DNA of 64,000 nucleotides from Dipteronia dyeriana. Taxonomy: Eukaryota > Streptophyta > Magnoliopsida > Sapindales > Sapindaceae. The DNA is taken from contig CM065297.1 of NCBI GenBank assembly GCA_032871835.1, positions 22,741,598 through 22,805,597 of the forward strand. The letters run 5' to 3'. The notes below the pieces were generated by a model that worked only from the letters and a program-made list of their open reading frames with translations, was not told the origin of the DNA and searched no databases. Both the position numbers and the translations under genes were made by a program. Shown here one piece after another: positions 59,678 through 64,000 of this stretch (its first letter is position 1; each line of letters begins with the position of its first letter).

Positions 59678-61298
59678 ACAAAAAGTGAAACATGAAATCA
59701 ACAGTGCACGTATTTTGAGATATTGAAAAGTTTATATTAAAAAGACCTAGTGCTAAATTTTAAGTTCCATGATTGAAGGATTATTCTATCAACCGTAGTA
59801 CCGGTAAAGATTTCGTTAATAAACTATATGTTAATGTATGCTTAAGAATATTTATAAATATAAAAAATTTAAAAAAAAAATTTATAATCTTTATTTCACT
59901 ATATTAATGTGTACTTATTAACATTAAAAAAACATAAATATTAATTTATTTTATTAACCATTGATATATATATATATATATTTAAAGGACATACATATAT
60001 TAATATAATCATAATATTATTAGTGTGGCTTAAGGGTCGTTTGTTTTTTTGTCTGAAGACTGAACAGTTCTGAAATTTTCTAATGACTGAATAGGGATTG
60101 AAATCTGAACCTGAATGACATGTTTGTTTTTTTTTTCTCACATTTGAATGTATTGTCAACACGTTTATTTTTTAAAAGTAAAATTATCTTAATATAAGTA
60201 ATTTTTCATTTATACCTATGTTAAACAATTATACATATAATATGGAATAAAAACAATTCAATAATAATAATTATATTTGAACACATATAATCATGATCTT
60301 CATCTTTGATTACAAACAAACTTCATTTTTCTAAGAAAAGATTTTTTTTTTTTTCAAAAAATAAAAAGGACATTACATATATATCACCATAATATCATAA
60401 CACCAATATGAACATTGATTAGAGTTCTTTTTTATTTTTAAAGCTATTTAAAATAAATAATATATTAAAATAAAGATTTCTATACCATATATAATTTTGA
60501 TGAAATTGGAAATAAGTTATATATGGGGGATAATATCGGAAGAAAAGATTTTAGATTGCATTTAATGCAATTACGTTAAAAGTCAGGATTTTTTACTTTT
60601 TATTTTAAGTAGTTTTTAAAGATTTTTAAGTTGTTTGACCATTTAAAAAAACAAATAAAACAACTTAATAATTATGATTCAGACCCATTAAATTTTAAGT
60701 GGAAAAAAAAAACGACTCATTACTGTCTGGAATTTATACAATCTTCTTATACGGATAAACTATAAATAAAGTCTATAGACACTACAACATTTCTTTATCT
60801 TTTATTAAAGTAAATAGATAACCAAATATCAAATTTTAACTTGTACGTGTTTAAATTATCTTTAAAGGATAAGGTTTTATCAACTCAAATTTCTAACTCA
60901 ATTATTTGATTTTAATACCTCAACCATCTATTTGCTCATGTGCTATTTCATCAATTGGTTAAGATATTGAAATAAAAAATTGGAGTTGATATAGTTTAAC
61001 ATTTTTTAAAATACTGAAATATAATTATATATATATATATATATATATTAATTTATATTTATATTTTTTTATATCGAGAATCCTAGTCTTCATCCGGACA
61101 TCTATCCGTCTGTCATCCTCTATCTATATGGGCCTGTTTGTTCGTGGATGTAGAATAGGGCAGATGGAAAATCTAAACCCACGCCTCTAGCCCCACAAAA
61201 ATACAAACGGATAAATCAGAACTAGCTCCCATCTAAGTAGATTCAAACAGCTGACGTGTAGCTATATGTTCTTCCTTCCACCAACAAAGCTAACACTC
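59678..61298. other. AT-rich spacer, possible MITE inside
   Basis: No gene. 60034-60718 starts GGGTCGTTTGTTTTTTTGTC and ends with an imperfect inverse (AAAAAAAAACGACTC), which may be a hAT-type MITE. I found no target duplication. The rest is AT-rich. Confidence 0.35.
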
Positions 61299-61301
61299 TA
61301 A

Positions 61302-61520
61302 GGTGGTGTTTGGTTATTATGGTGGAATAGGAATAAAAATTGGAATAGTAATATGAATGAGAATTGGAATAGAAAGGAATGGAAAACTGACTTCTTTGTT
61401 TGGTTGAGACTTTAGAATCAATATCTGAATCAGTATTATTTTATTTGGTTAACAACTGAATGGAATGGAATCAACTGTATTTGACCAAAATACCCCTAAT
61501 TACAAAACATTTATAATAAC

Positions 61521-61588
<68 letters not shown>

Positions 61589-62238
61589 CATATATTATAT
61601 TATATATTTATATATTATTATAATATATAATATATATTATTACAATATATATATATATATAATATATATATTATATATTATATGTTAGTAATATTAATAC
61701 TATTATATATTATATAATATATATCGTATAAATATATTACATAATTATAAATATTATTATTATTATTAATATATTTTTTTAATATATATTTACATTATAT
61801 ATATATAATAATAAAAAAATAATTTATATAATTAAAAAATATAATATTCATTTTGGATGATAATAATAAAATAATAAAATATAAAAGTATATTATTATAT
61901 ATATTTTAACATATTAATATTAATATTATTATATATTATTATATAATGTATATATATATATTATGTAATATAATAATATATAATATATAATATAAATAAT
62001 TAGAAAATATAATATATAATTTGGATAATAACAATAAAATATAAAAGTATAAATTATATAGTATATTAATATTAATATATATATATATTATAATATATAT
62101 ATATTATTTATACTTTTATATTATATTTTATTATATATATATATATTACATAATACATAATATACTAAAATATAATATAATATAATATATATTATATATA
62201 TATATATATACAATATGTAATAATATAAGATATGCAAC

Positions 62239-62279
<41 letters not shown>

Positions 62280-62506
62280 ATTTTTGGAAATGAGGGTATT
62301 TTTGGAATAGAGTTGGAGATGGGTTATTTTTGGAAGATAAAATGTGTTAATGGAATGGGCATTCCATTGGTTTGTGGATGGAATGCCCATTCCACCAAAA
62401 TGGTGGAATCCACATTCCAATGGAATGCCCATTCCATTGGCATTTACCGAACCAAACAAATGGAATGGATTCCTTTCCATTCCATTCCACTCAACCAAAC
62501 ACCACC
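61302..62506. mobile_element. Harbinger/Tourist-like MITE, 1205 bp
   Basis: Left end GGTGGTGTTTGGTT, right end its exact inverse AACCAAACACCACC. The 3-bp target duplication TAA lies at 61299-61301 and 62507-62509. TGTTTGG-type ends with a TAA or TTA duplication are the mark of PIF/Harbinger (Tourist) elements. Subterminal parts repeat GGAATGGAAT-type motifs. The core (61520-62280) is almost pure A and T with long (TA)n and is non-coding. Confidence 0.75.
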
Positions 62507-62540
62507 TAAACTCTTATCAATTCCTTTGAGGTCAGCACTT

Positions 62541-62817
62541 GGGTGGCGTTTGGTTACCATGGTGGAATGAGAATTGGAATGGTAATGAGAATGAGAATTG
62601 GAATGGTAATGAGAATGAGAATTGGAATGGTAATGAGAATGAGAATTGGAATGGAAAGGAATGGAAAACTGATTTCTTTGTTTGGTTGAGACTTTAGAAT
62701 CAATATCTGAATCAGTAATATTTTGTTTGGTTAACAACTGAATGGAATGGAATCAACTGTATTTTGACCAAAATACCCTTAGTTACAAAACATTTATAAT
62801 AACATTATATATTATGG

Positions 62818-62860
<43 letters not shown>

Positions 62861-64000
62861 ATATATATAATATATATATTATTATAATATAAAATATATA
62901 TTTCTATATATATATTATATTAAATAAAATATATCATATACATGTATTACATGATAATATATATTATAAATATTATTATATATATTTTAATATATATTAT
63001 TATATATTATATATTAGAAATATTATATATTATATATTATATATTAGAAATATTGATATTATTAATATTAATATTATTAAATATATAAATATTATATATA
63101 ATTATATATATAATTAGAAAATATAATGTTCATTTTGGATAATAATAATAAAATATATATTATAAATATTATATATATATAATAATATATATTCTTATAT
63201 ATTATATATTAGAAATATTATATATTATATATTATAAATATTATATATTATATATTAGAAATATTGATATTATTAATATTAATATTATTAAATATATAAA
63301 TATTATATATAATTATATAATGTGTATATATATATAATAATAATATATATAATTAGAAAATATAATGTTCATTTTGGATAATAATAATAAAATATAAAAG
63401 TATAAATTATATAATATATATATATATATATACACATTATATATAATATAAATAATTAGAAAATATAATATATATATATATATTGGATAATAATAATAAA
63501 ATATAAAATATAAAATTATATAATATATTTTGTATAAAAATATAAATATATATAATATATGTAATAATATATTATATGCAATAATAATAATAAATATTAT
63601 ATATATATATATTATTTTTGGAAATGAGGGTATTTGGGGAATTGAGTTGTGGGATAGAAGGTTATTTTTGGAAAGAAAATATGTTATTGGAATGGAATGG
63701 GCATTCCATTGGTATATATTATTATATAATATTTAAAATATATATTATTATATAATTTATACTTTTATATTTTATTATTATTATCCAAAATGAACATTAT
63801 ATTTTCTAATTATATATATTATTATTATATATATATACACATTATATAATTATATATAATATTTATATATTTAATAATATTAATATTAATAATATCAATA
63901 TTTCTAATATATAATATATAATATATAATAATATATATTAAAATATATATAATAATGTAATATACAATAATATAATATATATATATATATATAATATTTA
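62541..64000. mobile_element. Second related MITE, runs past window end
   Basis: GGGTGGCGTTTGGTTACCAT at 62541 parallels the left end of the 61302 element. A 24-bp unit GAGAATTGGAATGGTAATGA is repeated about 3.5 times at 62570-62655. The AT-rich core has a roughly 210-240-bp duplication (63013-63150 against 63208-63400). GGGCATTCCATTGG at 63695-63710 matches the inner part of the first element. From about 63722 on, the sequence is an inverted version of about 62950-63420 (for example GTTCATTTTGGATAATAATA at 63367 and its inverse near 63780-63800). The end is outside the window. Confidence 0.55.

Overview
This window is nuclear DNA from a higher plant. The evidence is one intron-rich, plant-type sterol-biosynthesis gene, several plant LTR retrotransposons, a MuDR-type transposon, many MITE-like elements and long AT-rich microsatellites. 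I would say eudicot, perhaps an asterid, but the sequence alone does not fix the species. There is no sign of bacterial, organellar or ribosomal DNA, and I see no tRNA or rRNA genes.

Layout. 1-720: a CTCGAT-type minisatellite and an LTR-like GC-rich fragment. 1426-1812: a small MITE. 2142-7382 (+): the only intact host gene, a 13-exon delta(14)-sterol reductase (FACKEL type, 369 codons plus stop), with one apparent GC-AG intron. 8607-20469: retrotransposon A, a decayed Ty3/gypsy element of the Tat type with both LTRs. 20470-23412: AT-rich spacer with small non-autonomous transposons. 23413-26187: retrotransposon B, a short Ty1/copia-type element with about 1 kb LTRs, a Met-tRNA primer site and no protein genes. 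26188-44290: retrotransposon C, a minus-strand Tat-type element sitting in B's 3' LTR and missing its 5' half. 31676-43490: retrotransposon D, a sister of A, inserted in C's integrase/pol gene with a perfect 5-bp target duplication. 44466-44970: three 165-bp tandem repeats. 48509-52477: a probable TIR element containing a 2.3-kb solo LTR. 52607-53455: a Mutator-type MITE with about 200-bp TIRs. 54144-59668: a MuDR-like element with a broken transposase gene and a convergent GRF zinc-finger ORF. 61302-62506: a Harbinger/Tourist-like MITE, followed by a second related copy running off the end of the window through a large AT-rich inverted repeat.

The most interesting thread is in A, C and D. 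Each carries, between pol and the 3' LTR, a second gene on the opposite strand. It encodes a plant-transposon domain plus a long coiled coil. In A and D it keeps two introns at matching places with canonical splice sites. A and D also share two neighbouring hairpins in the transcribed part of the LTR (loops vary, arms are kept) and a minisatellite between pol and the antisense gene. The order of insertion can be read directly: D into C into B. Nearly all reading frames in the retrotransposons are broken; the sterol reductase is not.
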